The notes beneath the pieces were generated by a model, which was not told the DNA's origin, searched no databases, and was given only the letters and a program-made list of their open reading frames with translations. From Thiomicrorhabdus sp. Kp2 (GTDB lineage: Bacteria; Pseudomonadota; Gammaproteobacteria; Thiomicrospirales; Thiomicrospiraceae), in NCBI RefSeq assembly GCF_000478585.1, contig NZ_ARWI01000001.1, positions 1,426,001-1,490,000 of the forward strand: a DNA stretch of 64,000 nucleotides. Reading direction: 5' to 3'. The position numbers were made by a program, and so were the translations under genes. Positions 35,499 to 45,316 of the stretch are shown piece after piece; position 1 is the stretch's first letter, and each line of letters starts with the position of its first letter.

Positions 35499-37505
35499 AT
35501 GCTTACTTTAAAACGCTTTTTAACCGCGCTATTTATTCTAGTTGTCGTTGCCTTATATGGTTCATTTATCGCCTATTATTTAGATGAACAAGAAACCAAA
35601 GCGGAAATTATCAATTCAGACTTTCAACGTGTACTCAATGAATCAAGCTACTCAATTAGCACCCAGCTCAATTCGTTAGAACAGATCAATAACTTTAAGT
35701 CTTTGCTTAATCGTAAAGTGGCACAAAATCACCTAATTTCAGCCATGATGGTTGTGAAAGGCAACCAAATACTCTTAACCACAGATCCCAGCATTAAAGA
35801 GTTACCCACTCAAACATACAAACATACCCTATTTAAAAACAAGTCTCATCAAGAGATATTAACTAATTCTGTTCAAGAGTTTGAGTTTGATGTTTACCAG
35901 CAAAATCAAACGGTTAGTTTAAGCATTTTGCTCTTCTCAAATCCTGCTGAAATAAAAACCTATTTCTCTGAAACAGAGAATCAATACATTTTTTCTTTTG
36001 TGCTACCCACATTTCTTATTGCCTTATTTCTCTATTGGGTGTTAAAAACCTATCTGGTTAAGCCCCTACAAAAATTAAATAATTTTGCCTATTATCATGA
36101 CCGAGTTCCAGAACCTTTAAAAATTAGAGAACTAGAGGCCATTCGCAGTTCAATGCTGCAAACCTTTCAGCTGCTTGCAGAAGAAACAAAAGCCCTATAC
36201 CGTTCAGCCAGAACAGATTCTCTCAGTGAGTTACCTAATCGCTACCAGTTAAATGAACGGCTTGACTGGTTAATTGCAGAGTCTGAGCGCTCACAAAAAG
36301 AGTTTGCTTATCTCTTTCTTGATATTGATGATTTTAAAAAAATCAACGATACCTTAGGCCATGATGCGGGGGATGAAATTGTCGTCAATGTCTCAAATAT
36401 CATGCAATCTGAATTAAGAGGTTATGACATTATTGCCCGTGTTGGCGGAGATGAATTTGTGATGATTATTAATAAATACCATAATCATATCGAGCTGAAT
36501 CACATTATAGAAAGGGTGCTTACCCAAATTTCACAAGACCAACTGGTGCGTAACCAAATCATTAATGTCTCTGCCAGTATTGGTGTGGCGTTTTATCCCA
36601 AAGATGGTACTGATGGGCAAGCGTTAATGAAAAGCGCGGATATTGCCATGTATGAGGCTAAAAAACACGGTAAAAACCAACACCACTATTTTACAGAAGA
36701 GCTTAATCATAAAATTCAGGCCGAGGTTAAAACTGAAGCGGAGTTAAGACAGGCAATCCAAAATCAGGAATTTGAACTTTATTACCAGCCCAAAGTCTCT
36801 ACTCAGGCAAAGGAAATTATTGGTTTAGAGTGCCTCATACGTTGGAACCATCCAGTGAAAGGTTTGATTCCGCCGCTAGACTTTATACCCATAGCGGAAC
36901 AAAGTGGTTTGATTATTCCTTTAGGAGATTGGATTCTTCAGGAAGCGATGAAAACTCAACTATCGTGGCAAAAACAGCATGGCATTATATTGCCCATTTC
37001 AGTCAATGTTTCTGCCATGCAGTTTAGTCATAAAAACTTTTTTTCAAAGCTACAAGAATCCATCTACAAACTCGGTTTTGAACCCAGTCATCTTGATATT
37101 GAAGTCACTGAATCGGTATTAATGGAAAATAAAGACAAACACCTTAATACCTTAAAGAAAATACGTGGTTTGAGTGTAACCATCTCTCTTGATGATTTTG
37201 GAACAGGCTACTCTTCTCTGGCTTATCTTAAAACCTTTCCAATTAATACTCTAAAAATTGATAAATCCTTTATCGATGATTATGAAAGCCATTCTGGTGC
37301 CATCTTTATAGAAACCATTGTTAATATGGCGCACAACCTCAAAATTACTGTGGTGGCTGAAGGGGTTGAAACAGCAGAACAGTTAGCCTATTTACAAAAC
37401 ATCAATTGTGAATGTTTTCAAGGCTATTTATGCAGTAAACCGCTCCCTAACAAAGAGTTTATCAAGCTAGTACAAAGCTGTGCTTCAGCAGCTACTGAGT
37501 CATAA
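35499..37505 (+). CDS. Membrane GGDEF-EAL c-di-GMP enzyme
   Basis: A 668-residue protein with TM1 at about 7-27, a periplasmic domain of about 135 residues, TM2 at about 163-187, a GGDEF domain with intact RVGGDEF (about 315-319) and an EAL domain with ECL in place of EAL (about 443-445) but keeping the catalytic Glu and DDFGTGYSSL. Both diguanylate cyclase and phosphodiesterase activities are therefore possible. It starts at the base after the stop of the lipoprotein gene, implying coupled translation; the lipoprotein probably contacts the periplasmic domain. Intact GGDEF and EAL residues argue against a LapD-type degenerate receptor. Confidence 0.92.
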   Translation: MLTLKRFLTALFILVVVALYGSFIAYYLDEQETKAEIINSDFQRVLNESSYSISTQLNSLEQINNFKSLLNRKVAQNHLISAMMVVKGNQILLTTDPSIKELPTQTYKHTLFKNKSHQEILTNSVQEFEFDVYQQNQTVSLSILLFSNPAEIKTYFSETENQYIFSFVLPTFLIALFLYWVLKTYLVKPLQKLNNFAYYHDRVPEPLKIRELEAIRSSMLQTFQLLAEETKALYRSARTDSLSELPNRYQLNERLDWLIAESERSQKEFAYLFLDIDDFKKINDTLGHDAGDEIVVNVSNIMQSELRGYDIIARVGGDEFVMIINKYHNHIELNHIIERVLTQISQDQLVRNQIINVSASIGVAFYPKDGTDGQALMKSADIAMYEAKKHGKNQHHYFTEELNHKIQAEVKTEAELRQAIQNQEFELYYQPKVSTQAKEIIGLECLIRWNHPVKGLIPPLDFIPIAEQSGLIIPLGDWILQEAMKTQLSWQKQHGIILPISVNVSAMQFSHKNFFSKLQESIYKLGFEPSHLDIEVTESVLMENKDKHLNTLKKIRGLSVTISLDDFGTGYSSLAYLKTFPINTLKIDKSFIDDYESHSGAIFIETIVNMAHNLKITVVAEGVETAEQLAYLQNINCECFQGYLCSKPLPNKEFIKLVQSCASAATES

Positions 37506-37531
37506 AGCTCGCCAAACTTGGGTTATAAAAG

Positions 37532-37545
37532 TACCAGGCCTGGTA
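37532..37545. repeat. TACCAGGCCTGGTA palindrome after the GGDEF-EAL gene
   Basis: A 14-bp perfect palindrome 27 bp after the stop codon. It is an intergenic member of the CAGGCCTG family and may form the 3' hairpin of the upstream transcript. No T-tract follows. Confidence 0.7.
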
Positions 37546-37634
37546 GAATAGGTACCAAAATACCCGTTTAACTTGCAAACTAAATAGTAGTTGAGTAACT
37601 TAGTAAATAATTATGTCAGAGTATCTTATTAAAA

Positions 37635-38054
37635 ATGAGAACATTTAAACCCTTAATCTTTCTATTATTAACGTTATCGTTAGTGATTAGGCCAGTATTG
37701 GCTGAAGGGTTTATGGTGCATAATAACTCAGCAGAACAAACAACAATGGCCAATGAAATGATGCAAATGAGCGAACACGTCCATATGAGTCATGCTATGA
37801 ATAATCATATGCACAGCCAAATGTCTGATGAGATGCCACAAAATATGCCGTGTTGTGATGAGGGGATTCACTTTTGTCAAAACGATTGCAACAACGCAAA
37901 CTGCTTAATGATTACTTCTTTATCAGCAACACAACCCAATGCTCTTCAAATCATCTTGTCACTTGAACAATCTCAAATCCTAGCTACAACAACAGCGCAA
38001 TTTACACCTCGTTTCACCCCTCCTGAACTCCGCCCCCCACTTCTCAACGCTTAA
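37635..38054 (+). CDS. Exported Met/His/Cys-rich protein of the copper cluster
   Basis: A 139-residue protein with a signal peptide (about 1-23, ending RPVLA). The middle is rich in Met and His (MMQMSEHVHMSHAMNNHMH) and followed by a Cys cluster (PCCDEGIHFCQNDCNNANC). These are typical soft-metal ligands, so periplasmic copper binding is likely. It stands 66 bp before copA in the same direction and is probably in its operon. No named family was recognised. Confidence 0.75.
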   Translation: MRTFKPLIFLLLTLSLVIRPVLAEGFMVHNNSAEQTTMANEMMQMSEHVHMSHAMNNHMHSQMSDEMPQNMPCCDEGIHFCQNDCNNANCLMITSLSATQPNALQIILSLEQSQILATTTAQFTPRFTPPELRPPLLNA

Positions 38055-38120
38055 TTTTTGAACACATTCACAGCTCAACTGGCTGTGGTTTACTGTATTT
38101 AAAATTTAGGAGTTCATTCA

Positions 38121-39935
38121 ATGACAACTCAAAACACAACACGTCGTACCTTTATTAAAGGGTCGGTTATGAGTACTGCCATGGCTGGCATCGGATTTAA
38201 TCCAGCTCAATTGTTGGCAAGCGTGCCGCAATCTATTCAACAACAACCAGCTACACAGCACCCTAAAGTGCTTACAGGCACCGAATTTCACCTAACCATA
38301 GGCTTATCGGTGGTTAACTTTACTGGCAAACCGCAACTTGCCACCACGGTAAACAATATGCTGCCCAGCCCAACGCTTATTTGGCGAGAAGGCGATGTGG
38401 TGACGTTGCATGTAACTAATACCTTAGAAGAAATGACCTCAATTCATTGGCACGGTATTATTTTACCTTTTGAAATGGACGGAGTACCAGGCCTGACATT
38501 TGATGGCATTAAGCCAGGAGAAACCTTCACCTATCAATTTAAAGTGCAGCAAAACGGTAGCTACTGGTATCACAGCCATTCGGGCTTTCAAGAGCAAAAT
38601 GGCATGTATGGATCGATTGTTATTCTGCCAAAACAACAAGACCCTTACGATTATCAGCACGACCATGTAATTCAACTGTCTGACTGGACAGATGAAGACC
38701 CGCATGAGGTGGTCAGAAACATCAAAAAAATGCCAGCCTATTACAACTACAAACAACGCACTATTGGCGATTTTTTTAGTGAAGTGCAGAGCAAAGGCTT
38801 TATGGCCGCCTTTAACGACCGAAAAATGTGGAATGAGATGTCAATGACCGACCGCGATCTCTCAGATGTCACAGGTGCGACTTATACCTACTTAATGAAT
38901 GGTACAAATCCCACAACCCATTGGCGTGGCTTATTTGAACCTGGTAAAAAAGTACGCCTGCGTTTTATTAACAGCTCAGCCATGACCTTTTTTGATATTC
39001 ATATTCCTGGCCTAAAGATGACCGTAATAGCCGCAGATGGCAACCTGGTTCAACCTGTAGAAATTGATCAATTTAGAATTGGGGTGGCCGAAACTTATGA
39101 TGTACTGGTTGAACCTCAGGACAATCAAGCTTATGCGATTTTTGCTCAAGCGCTAGACCGTTCGGGTTACGCCATAGGCAGCTTAACCACCCATACCGAT
39201 ATCATTGCCGACACACCAGAACTGGACCCACTGCCGATACTTAGCCACAGCGATATGGCAATGGATATGCGTAATATGGATCATTCAACACATGGAGGAA
39301 TGAACCACGACATGTCTAATGCGCCTGTAATGCAAATGGATCATTCCACACATCAAGGCATGAACCACGATGGGCACTTTATGAATCAAGTCAATGCCAA
39401 TGACGAGGTGGCTGATTGGCCAGTGGAACAAGCCAAAATTAAATGGGGGCCGCATACCAATATGCAGGCTGAAGATGCTCAATATCGGTTAAGTGACCCA
39501 GGTGTTGGATTACGAAATAATGGCCGCAGGGTTTTAACCTATTCTGACTTACGCAACCTTTACCCAACCAGCCAAGCTCCCAAGCCCGACCGTGAGATTG
39601 TGCTTAATCTCACAGGCAATATGGAGCGTTATCTATGGTCAATTGACGGCGTGCCCTACTCAAAAGCAGAGTCTATTCATCTGAAATATGGTGAACGAGT
39701 GCGCATCACTTTTATCAATAACACCATGATGAATCACCCGATGCACCTACACGGCTTATGGAGCGATTTAGAAACGGGCGACCTCAATTACCTACCCAAA
39801 AAACACACAATCATTGTGCAACCAGGTGCTCGTATTAGCTACCGTGTAACGGTTGATGCAAAAGGTGTTTGGGCGTTTCACTGTCATATGCTGTACCACA
39901 TGGCAGGTATGTTTAGAAAAGTGATTGTGGCGTAA
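38121..39935 (+). CDS. copA: Periplasmic multicopper oxidase CopA (copper resistance)
   Basis: A 604-residue oxidase. The N-terminus has a twin-arginine signal (TRRTFIKGS). Copper-ligand motifs are in the usual places: HWHGI, HSHSGFQEQNGMYG, HPMHLHG and HCHMLYHMAGM. A Met/His-rich insertion (DHSTHGGMNHDM and a repeat) lies at about residues 380-420, as in PcoA/CopA. It oxidises Cu(I) in the periplasm. A ribosome binding site TTAGGAG precedes the ATG. copB follows after 20 bp. Confidence 0.95.
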   Translation: MTTQNTTRRTFIKGSVMSTAMAGIGFNPAQLLASVPQSIQQQPATQHPKVLTGTEFHLTIGLSVVNFTGKPQLATTVNNMLPSPTLIWREGDVVTLHVTNTLEEMTSIHWHGIILPFEMDGVPGLTFDGIKPGETFTYQFKVQQNGSYWYHSHSGFQEQNGMYGSIVILPKQQDPYDYQHDHVIQLSDWTDEDPHEVVRNIKKMPAYYNYKQRTIGDFFSEVQSKGFMAAFNDRKMWNEMSMTDRDLSDVTGATYTYLMNGTNPTTHWRGLFEPGKKVRLRFINSSAMTFFDIHIPGLKMTVIAADGNLVQPVEIDQFRIGVAETYDVLVEPQDNQAYAIFAQALDRSGYAIGSLTTHTDIIADTPELDPLPILSHSDMAMDMRNMDHSTHGGMNHDMSNAPVMQMDHSTHQGMNHDGHFMNQVNANDEVADWPVEQAKIKWGPHTNMQAEDAQYRLSDPGVGLRNNGRRVLTYSDLRNLYPTSQAPKPDREIVLNLTGNMERYLWSIDGVPYSKAESIHLKYGERVRITFINNTMMNHPMHLHGLWSDLETGDLNYLPKKHTIIVQPGARISYRVTVDAKGVWAFHCHMLYHMAGMFRKVIVA

Positions 39936-39955
39936 ATGACTAAAGGAGAATCAAA

Positions 39956-40666
39956 ATGAAAATACAGCATTTTTATAAACTACCAGGCCTGTTTACAACT
40001 CTGTTTTTAAGCTTATTAGGAGTTAATCACAGTGCACAAGCTGGCATGATGGATGAACCCGTTGTAGCCAAATTTTTAGTTGATAAATTTGAGGCCACAA
40101 ACCAACAAGACAACCCTAAAGTGTGGGAGCTAGATTTTTGGGTAATGCAAGATATCCAACGCATTGTGTTTTCCTCTGAAGGTGAAACCGTTAATGGCGA
40201 AACCGAAAGTGAAAACAGGCTGGTTTATGGCCATGGCATTGCGCCTTATTGGGATGTGCAATTTGGCTTAGGCTACGACACCCACGCAAATCAATCACAT
40301 AATTGGGGCGTGGTTGGTATATCAGGCATGGCACCCTATTTCTTTGAAACCAACCTACATGCTCTAATTGATAGTGACGGTAATCTTGGTTTAAGAGCCA
40401 GCTTAGAAGTGGAATGGTTGATTACCCAGCGACTCATACTTGTGCCTGAAATAAGCGCATCGGCTTACAGTGCGGATATTGCAAATATGAAAATCGGTTC
40501 GGGACTATCTTCAGCAGGCTTAGGGGTAAGACTTAAATATGAGATAGAACGTAAGTTGGCGCCTTACATTGGTGTGCAATGGAGCAAAAATTTTGGCAAT
40601 ACCGCCAAGTTTACAAACTTTGATCAAGATACCTATCTTGTTGCAGGCATTCGTTTTTGGTTTTAA
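39956..40666 (+). CDS. copB: Copper resistance protein CopB (outer membrane)
   Basis: A 236-residue protein with a signal peptide (about 1-29, ending SAQA) and alternating beta-strand pattern ending in aromatic WF, typical of an outer-membrane barrel. WELDFWVMQDIQRIVFSSEGE and YWDVQFGLGYD fit the PcoB/CopB family. It lacks the long Met-rich N-terminal stretch found in many CopB proteins, so it is a short form. A good ribosome binding site AAAGGAG lies upstream; it is coupled to copA. Confidence 0.9.
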   Translation: MKIQHFYKLPGLFTTLFLSLLGVNHSAQAGMMDEPVVAKFLVDKFEATNQQDNPKVWELDFWVMQDIQRIVFSSEGETVNGETESENRLVYGHGIAPYWDVQFGLGYDTHANQSHNWGVVGISGMAPYFFETNLHALIDSDGNLGLRASLEVEWLITQRLILVPEISASAYSADIANMKIGSGLSSAGLGVRLKYEIERKLAPYIGVQWSKNFGNTAKFTNFDQDTYLVAGIRFWF

Positions 40667-40739
40667 CGTAGCCAAAACAGCTTTTAACAGCGACAATTCA
40701 CCTATTTAAAGTGATTTAAATATTTAATTTTTCAATCTT

Positions 40740-40766
40740 ACAGGCCTGGTAACTTACCAGGCCTGT
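40740..40766. terminator. Nested double palindrome after copB
   Basis: Two CAGGCCTG units in opposite half-site context form a 27-bp inverted repeat: 13-bp arms (ACAGGCCTGGTAA and TTACCAGGCCTGT) around a single C. Each arm holds its own 8-bp palindrome, so cruciform or alternative hairpins are possible. It lies 74 bp after the copB stop and is a likely transcription end. Confidence 0.65.
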
Positions 40767-40894
40767 TCATTATTTACCTCACGCCTCTTTAAAACAATCA
40801 AAAACCTTCATATTTAAGTCATCAAATGGCTTTGCATTATTTGCATTTACCTCTAAAATCAGTAAACGACATTTAAATCACTGGTTACTCCCCA

Positions 40895-41986
40895 ATGCGC
40901 AAATTTATTGTATTTATCACACTATGCTCTTTAACCTTTAGCTCACTGGCTCAAGCCAATGGCAAACCGCCTGTTCAAGTCATTGCTTATGAAACGACAT
41001 TGCAATCAGAAAGCCAAAGTATTCAAGCACTCGGTCGTTTGCAGGCACAGCAATCTATTCAAATCACCTCTAATGTCACGGACACCATCGATAAAATTCA
41101 TTTTAAAGCGGGTGACCATGTTCAAAAAGGTCAACTTCTTGTAGAGCTGAATAACCGTCAAGAGCTTGCGCAGTTACAAGAGAGTAAAGCTTTAGAACAA
41201 GAGAGTTATGCGCAGTATGAGCGTGTAAAAAAAGCCTTACGGAGCAATACCGTAACCAAAGCGGTCGTGGATGAAAAGTACCGACAATGGCAAACCGCCA
41301 TTGCACAGCGCAAAGTAAAAGAAGCGGTACTCGCAAACTATCAAATCAAAGCGCCCTTTGATGGCCAACTTGGCTTCACGCCCTATTCTCAAGGTGCCAT
41401 TTTGGCTGCAAACACCAACTTAGTTAGTTTGGACGATATTAGCAGTATGCGTTTAGACCTATTTGTGCCAATCAAATATCTTAACTTTATCGCACCAGGC
41501 CTGGCTGTTTCTGTGCAAACGGATGCTTACCCAAATCAGACATTTACAGGAAAAATTACCGCCATTTCACCCCGATTAGAGAGCGCTGTTCGTCTCATTC
41601 AAGTACAAGCCAATATTCCTAACCCAAAAAATAAGCTTAAAACCAATATGGTGGTCAATGCGCAAATTGCCCTCCCAAATAAAGCTTTCTTGTCGGTACC
41701 CAATACAGCTATTCTCATGCTGGGCGATTATGAATTTGCCTATCGACTTAAACCTAGTAAAGAAGGCCTTTATGCGGCAGAAAAAGTAGCCATTCAAGTG
41801 GGTGAAGTAGGTCAATCACAAACAGAAATTCTCTCTGGTCTTAAAGAGGGCGATCTTGTGGTAAGCCAAGGAGTGATGCGTGTGAACGCTAAGGTACCCA
41901 TTAAAATTAAGGCGCTACAAAACAACACTGAACAAGCGAAATTACTGCAACCATCGGCCAAAAAACCGAAAGATCAGGGTCAATAA
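40895..41986 (+). CDS. RND efflux periplasmic adaptor (membrane fusion) protein
   Basis: The 363-residue protein has a signal peptide (about 1-21), a barrel-sandwich lipoyl domain (TIDKIHFKAGDHVQKGQLLVEL and later YQIKAPFDGQLG), a short coiled coil and a beta-barrel/membrane-proximal part. It links the RND pump to an outer-membrane channel. The RND gene starts 2 bp after the stop. No TolC-type gene is next to it. No clear ribosome binding site is visible before the ATG. Confidence 0.92.
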   Translation: MRKFIVFITLCSLTFSSLAQANGKPPVQVIAYETTLQSESQSIQALGRLQAQQSIQITSNVTDTIDKIHFKAGDHVQKGQLLVELNNRQELAQLQESKALEQESYAQYERVKKALRSNTVTKAVVDEKYRQWQTAIAQRKVKEAVLANYQIKAPFDGQLGFTPYSQGAILAANTNLVSLDDISSMRLDLFVPIKYLNFIAPGLAVSVQTDAYPNQTFTGKITAISPRLESAVRLIQVQANIPNPKNKLKTNMVVNAQIALPNKAFLSVPNTAILMLGDYEFAYRLKPSKEGLYAAEKVAIQVGEVGQSQTEILSGLKEGDLVVSQGVMRVNAKVPIKIKALQNNTEQAKLLQPSAKKPKDQGQ

Positions 41987-41988
41987 CA

Positions 41989-44900
41989 ATGTGGCTATCT
42001 GATACCTCTGTCAAACGTCCTATATTAGCAACCGTTGCTTCTTTATTATTATTAGCCTTTGGACTCATGGCGTTTGATCGCATGAGTTTAAGAGAGTATC
42101 CCAATGTGGATGCCCCTATTGTTACCATCGACACCTCCTATCTTGGCGCTTCCGCCAAAGTGGTTGAAAACCGCATTACAAAGCTAATTGAAAACCGTAT
42201 TTCTGGGGTTTCGGGTATTCAATATATTGAATCCACCTCAAGCGATGGGCGCTCTAGTATTAAAGTGGAGTTTTCCATCGAGCGTGACATTGACGATGCG
42301 GCCAACGATATTCGTGACCGAGTGGCGCGTATTGCCGATGATTTACCAGAACAAGCCACCGCCCCCGAGGTTGAAAAAGTAGATGGCGATGAAAGTGTCA
42401 TTATGTGGTTTAACCTCGCCAGCGACCAAATGACTGTGCCACAACTCACCGATTACGCTGAACGTTATTTGGTTGACCGTTTTTCCGTACTGGATGGCGT
42501 AGCACGAGTGCGTGTGGGCGGCGGGCAATCTTACGCTTTGCGCATTTGGTTAAACCCGCAAAAAATGGCCGTCTATGACGTTACCACGCAAGACATTGAA
42601 AACCAGCTGAGAACCGCTAATGTTGAGCTTCCTATCGGTGCTTTGCAGGGTGAGCACATCTTGTTTACCTTACAAGCTGACAAACCGCTTAGCAGCATTG
42701 ATGACCTTAAAAACCTCATCATTAAACAGAACCAACAAATTGGCCAGCTTACCCTGCAAGATGTAGCGGAGGTTAAATTAGGAGCCATTGAACGCCGTCG
42801 TCTCTTCCGTGGAAATGGCGTACCCATGGTCGGTGTAGGGATTATTAAACAGTCTACCGCCAATACTCTAACGGTTGCTGAACTCGCTCGAGAACGCAAA
42901 GAGATTGTTAATAAATCACTGCCACAAGGCCTTGAACTCAAAGAGAGTTTTGACTCTTCTGTATTTGTTCAACAAGCGGTTAATGAGGTTTATAAAACCC
43001 TATTTATTGCATTGGGTTTAGTCTCTTTAGTGATGTTAGCTTTCTTAAAAAGTTGGCGTTTGGCATTGGTTCCTATGGTCACACTACCCGTATCACTGAT
43101 TGCAACCTTTGGTATTTTATGGACTTTAGGCTTTTCCATTAACCTATTAACCTTACTGGCGCTCGTACTGGCGATTGGTTTAGTGGTTGATGATGCCATC
43201 GTGGTATTAGAAAACACTCAACGTCATATTGATATGGGGCATAAGCCAATCGCAGCGGCTTATTTAGGTACACGCCAAGTTGGTTTTGCGGTTATTGCAA
43301 CCACCTTAACCCTCATTGCGGTGTTTTTACCCATCGCCTTTTTAGAAGGCCAAATTGGGCGACTCTTCTCTGAATTTGCTATTACCCTAGCGGTCGCGGT
43401 TATTTTTTCAAGTTGGGTGGCCTTAACGCTATCACCCGCTTTAGCTTCAAATCTATTAAAGCCACGCAAAAGCAAGTTACCAGGCCTGGTAGAAAGCGAA
43501 AATAAAAGCCATCGTCCTGCACCGTCTCATCTCTTTAAAAAGTTATTGGTTAAAAGTTTACGCCACACCTGGATAAGTATTTTGTTGTTTATTAGTGTGG
43601 TTGGCGCAGGCGTTTACTATTCAGCAGACGTTCCCAAAGAGTATGTGCCTAAAGAAGACCGTGGGGCGTTTTTTGTGATGATTAAAGGCCCTGAAGGCGC
43701 AACCTATGAGTATATGCAAAGCTATATGAATGAAATTGAAGAGCGTTTAATGCCTTTGGTTGATAGTGGTGAAGCAAAACGTTTACTGATACGTGCACCT
43801 AGATCCTTTAGCAGTACCGAAATTTTTAATACGGGCTTTGTGATTGTTGTGCTCGAAGATTGGGCTCAGCGCCGTTCTGCTTATACCATAATGAATGAAG
43901 TGCGTAAAAAACTGGCTGATTTAACAGGGGTAAAAGCCGTGCCTGTTATGCGCTCACCTATTGGTGGACGTATTCAAAAACCAGTGCAATTTGTGATTGG
44001 TGGCTCAAGCTATGAAGAGCTTGAACAATGGCAAGAACAAATGAATCAAGCGATACAAGAAAACAACCCAGGCCTGGTAGGTTTAGATTGGGATTATGAG
44101 CCAAATAAACCGCAAATTGGTATTCAAGTGGATTATGCCAAAGCGGCCGCTTTTGGTATATCGCATCAAGATGTCACTGAAACCCTGCAAATGTTATTGG
44201 GTAGTAAACGTGTTACCACCTACCAGCATGAAGGTGAAGAGATTGATATCTACCTAAAAGCCGACCATAAATGGTTCAGTTCGCCGCAAGATTTTGAGCA
44301 GATCTATTTACGTTCAGCCACCACCGATCAAATGATTCCATTATCAACGGTAATCACCTTATCTACCTCTGGAGAGGCCTCAAGTTTAAACCGCTATAAC
44401 CGTGTGCGCTCTATGACCTTATCGGCCAAACTCGAAGATGGCTACTCATTAGACCAAGCCTTAACATTCTTACAAGAGCTAACGCGTGCCACCTTACCTC
44501 CAGAAGCGATTATTGACTATAAAGGCCAATCTAGAGACTTCCAAAATAGCTCAAGTTCGTTTTATTTTGTCTTTATTCTAGGGATTTTGGTTATCTTTTT
44601 AGTATTAGCCGCTCAGTTTGAAAGTTTTATTCACCCAATGGTCATTTTACTGACCGTGCCACTCGCTTTAGTAGGCGGGCTGTTTGCCCTGCTCGTCTTT
44701 AATATGAGCTTGAATATATATAGCCAAATCGCCCTGGTATTATTGCTCGGTTTAGCGACTAAAAACGGAATTTTAATTGTTGAGTTTACCAACCAATTAC
44801 GAGATAAAGGCTATACCACGTATCATGCTTTAGTCTCCGCTACGCAATTGCGTTTAAGACCGATTTTAATGACCGCTATTACCACGATTGCAGGAACACT

Positions 44901-45099
44901 GCCTCTAATTTTCTCAAGTGGTGCTGGGGCAGAAACTCGTTATATACTTGGGATTGTGCTGTTTTTTGGGGTGGCGTTTTCAACCCTATTAAGTCTTTTT
45001 ATTATTCCAAGTGCTTATGCTCTAATGGCCAAAAATAGTGGTTCACCATTGGCCTCAACCCGCAAACTGGAATCTGCACTTGATAAGCAAGATGAATAA
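41989..45099 (+). CDS. RND efflux pump inner-membrane transporter (HAE1-like)
   Basis: At 1,036 residues the protein has the usual RND length with two repeated halves. TM4 carries the proton-relay pair in GLVVDDAIVVLENTQRH (about residues 399-401), and TM10 region shows GLATKNGILIVEFTNQLR. The Asp pair and TM4 context fit the hydrophobe/amphiphile (HAE1) type rather than heavy-metal (CusA) pumps, despite the copper genes upstream. Substrate unknown; drugs, detergents or organics are typical. Two CAGGCCTG copies occur in LPGLVES and NPGLVG codons. Confidence 0.93.
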   Translation: MWLSDTSVKRPILATVASLLLLAFGLMAFDRMSLREYPNVDAPIVTIDTSYLGASAKVVENRITKLIENRISGVSGIQYIESTSSDGRSSIKVEFSIERDIDDAANDIRDRVARIADDLPEQATAPEVEKVDGDESVIMWFNLASDQMTVPQLTDYAERYLVDRFSVLDGVARVRVGGGQSYALRIWLNPQKMAVYDVTTQDIENQLRTANVELPIGALQGEHILFTLQADKPLSSIDDLKNLIIKQNQQIGQLTLQDVAEVKLGAIERRRLFRGNGVPMVGVGIIKQSTANTLTVAELARERKEIVNKSLPQGLELKESFDSSVFVQQAVNEVYKTLFIALGLVSLVMLAFLKSWRLALVPMVTLPVSLIATFGILWTLGFSINLLTLLALVLAIGLVVDDAIVVLENTQRHIDMGHKPIAAAYLGTRQVGFAVIATTLTLIAVFLPIAFLEGQIGRLFSEFAITLAVAVIFSSWVALTLSPALASNLLKPRKSKLPGLVESENKSHRPAPSHLFKKLLVKSLRHTWISILLFISVVGAGVYYSADVPKEYVPKEDRGAFFVMIKGPEGATYEYMQSYMNEIEERLMPLVDSGEAKRLLIRAPRSFSSTEIFNTGFVIVVLEDWAQRRSAYTIMNEVRKKLADLTGVKAVPVMRSPIGGRIQKPVQFVIGGSSYEELEQWQEQMNQAIQENNPGLVGLDWDYEPNKPQIGIQVDYAKAAAFGISHQDVTETLQMLLGSKRVTTYQHEGEEIDIYLKADHKWFSSPQDFEQIYLRSATTDQMIPLSTVITLSTSGEASSLNRYNRVRSMTLSAKLEDGYSLDQALTFLQELTRATLPPEAIIDYKGQSRDFQNSSSSFYFVFILGILVIFLVLAAQFESFIHPMVILLTVPLALVGGLFALLVFNMSLNIYSQIALVLLLGLATKNGILIVEFTNQLRDKGYTTYHALVSATQLRLRPILMTAITTIAGTLPLIFSSGAGAETRYILGIVLFFGVAFSTLLSLFIIPSAYALMAKNSGSPLASTRKLESALDKQDE

Positions 45100-45133
45100 T
45101 CAGTACAGCCTAAATGGTTTACATAAAGCAAAT

Positions 45134-45162
45134 CACCAGGCCTTTTTACCCCCTTGCGGGGT
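45134..45162 (+). terminator. Possible terminator after the RND operon
   Basis: A short GC-rich stem (ACCCC 45148-45152, GGGGT 45158-45162) follows an ACCAGGCCTTTTT half-motif, some 49 bp after the RND stop. The T-run lies before rather than after the stem, so the call is weak. Confidence 0.3.
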
Positions 45163-45316
45163 GTGGTAACTTGTTAAAATGGGTAAGCGTATTTATGATT
45201 GATAAAAAAGTTTTAACCATGAAAACACGAAAGCATGAAACGTTTTAAAGCTCTCTTAGTGACTTCATAGTTGATTTTGTACAATACTGAATCGTCAATC
45301 AATAAAGGTTTTCAAA

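Noticed and set aside
35499-37505. LapD-type c-di-GMP receptor for the adhesin
   Set aside because: GGDEF is intact and the EAL domain keeps catalytic motifs, whereas LapD has degenerate domains; there is also no LapG gene beside it.
41989-45099. Heavy-metal (CusA-type) RND pump because of the adjacent cop genes
   Set aside because: TM4 carries the VVDDAIVVLEN proton-relay pattern of HAE1 pumps and a separate adaptor operon with its own intergenic gap follows copB.
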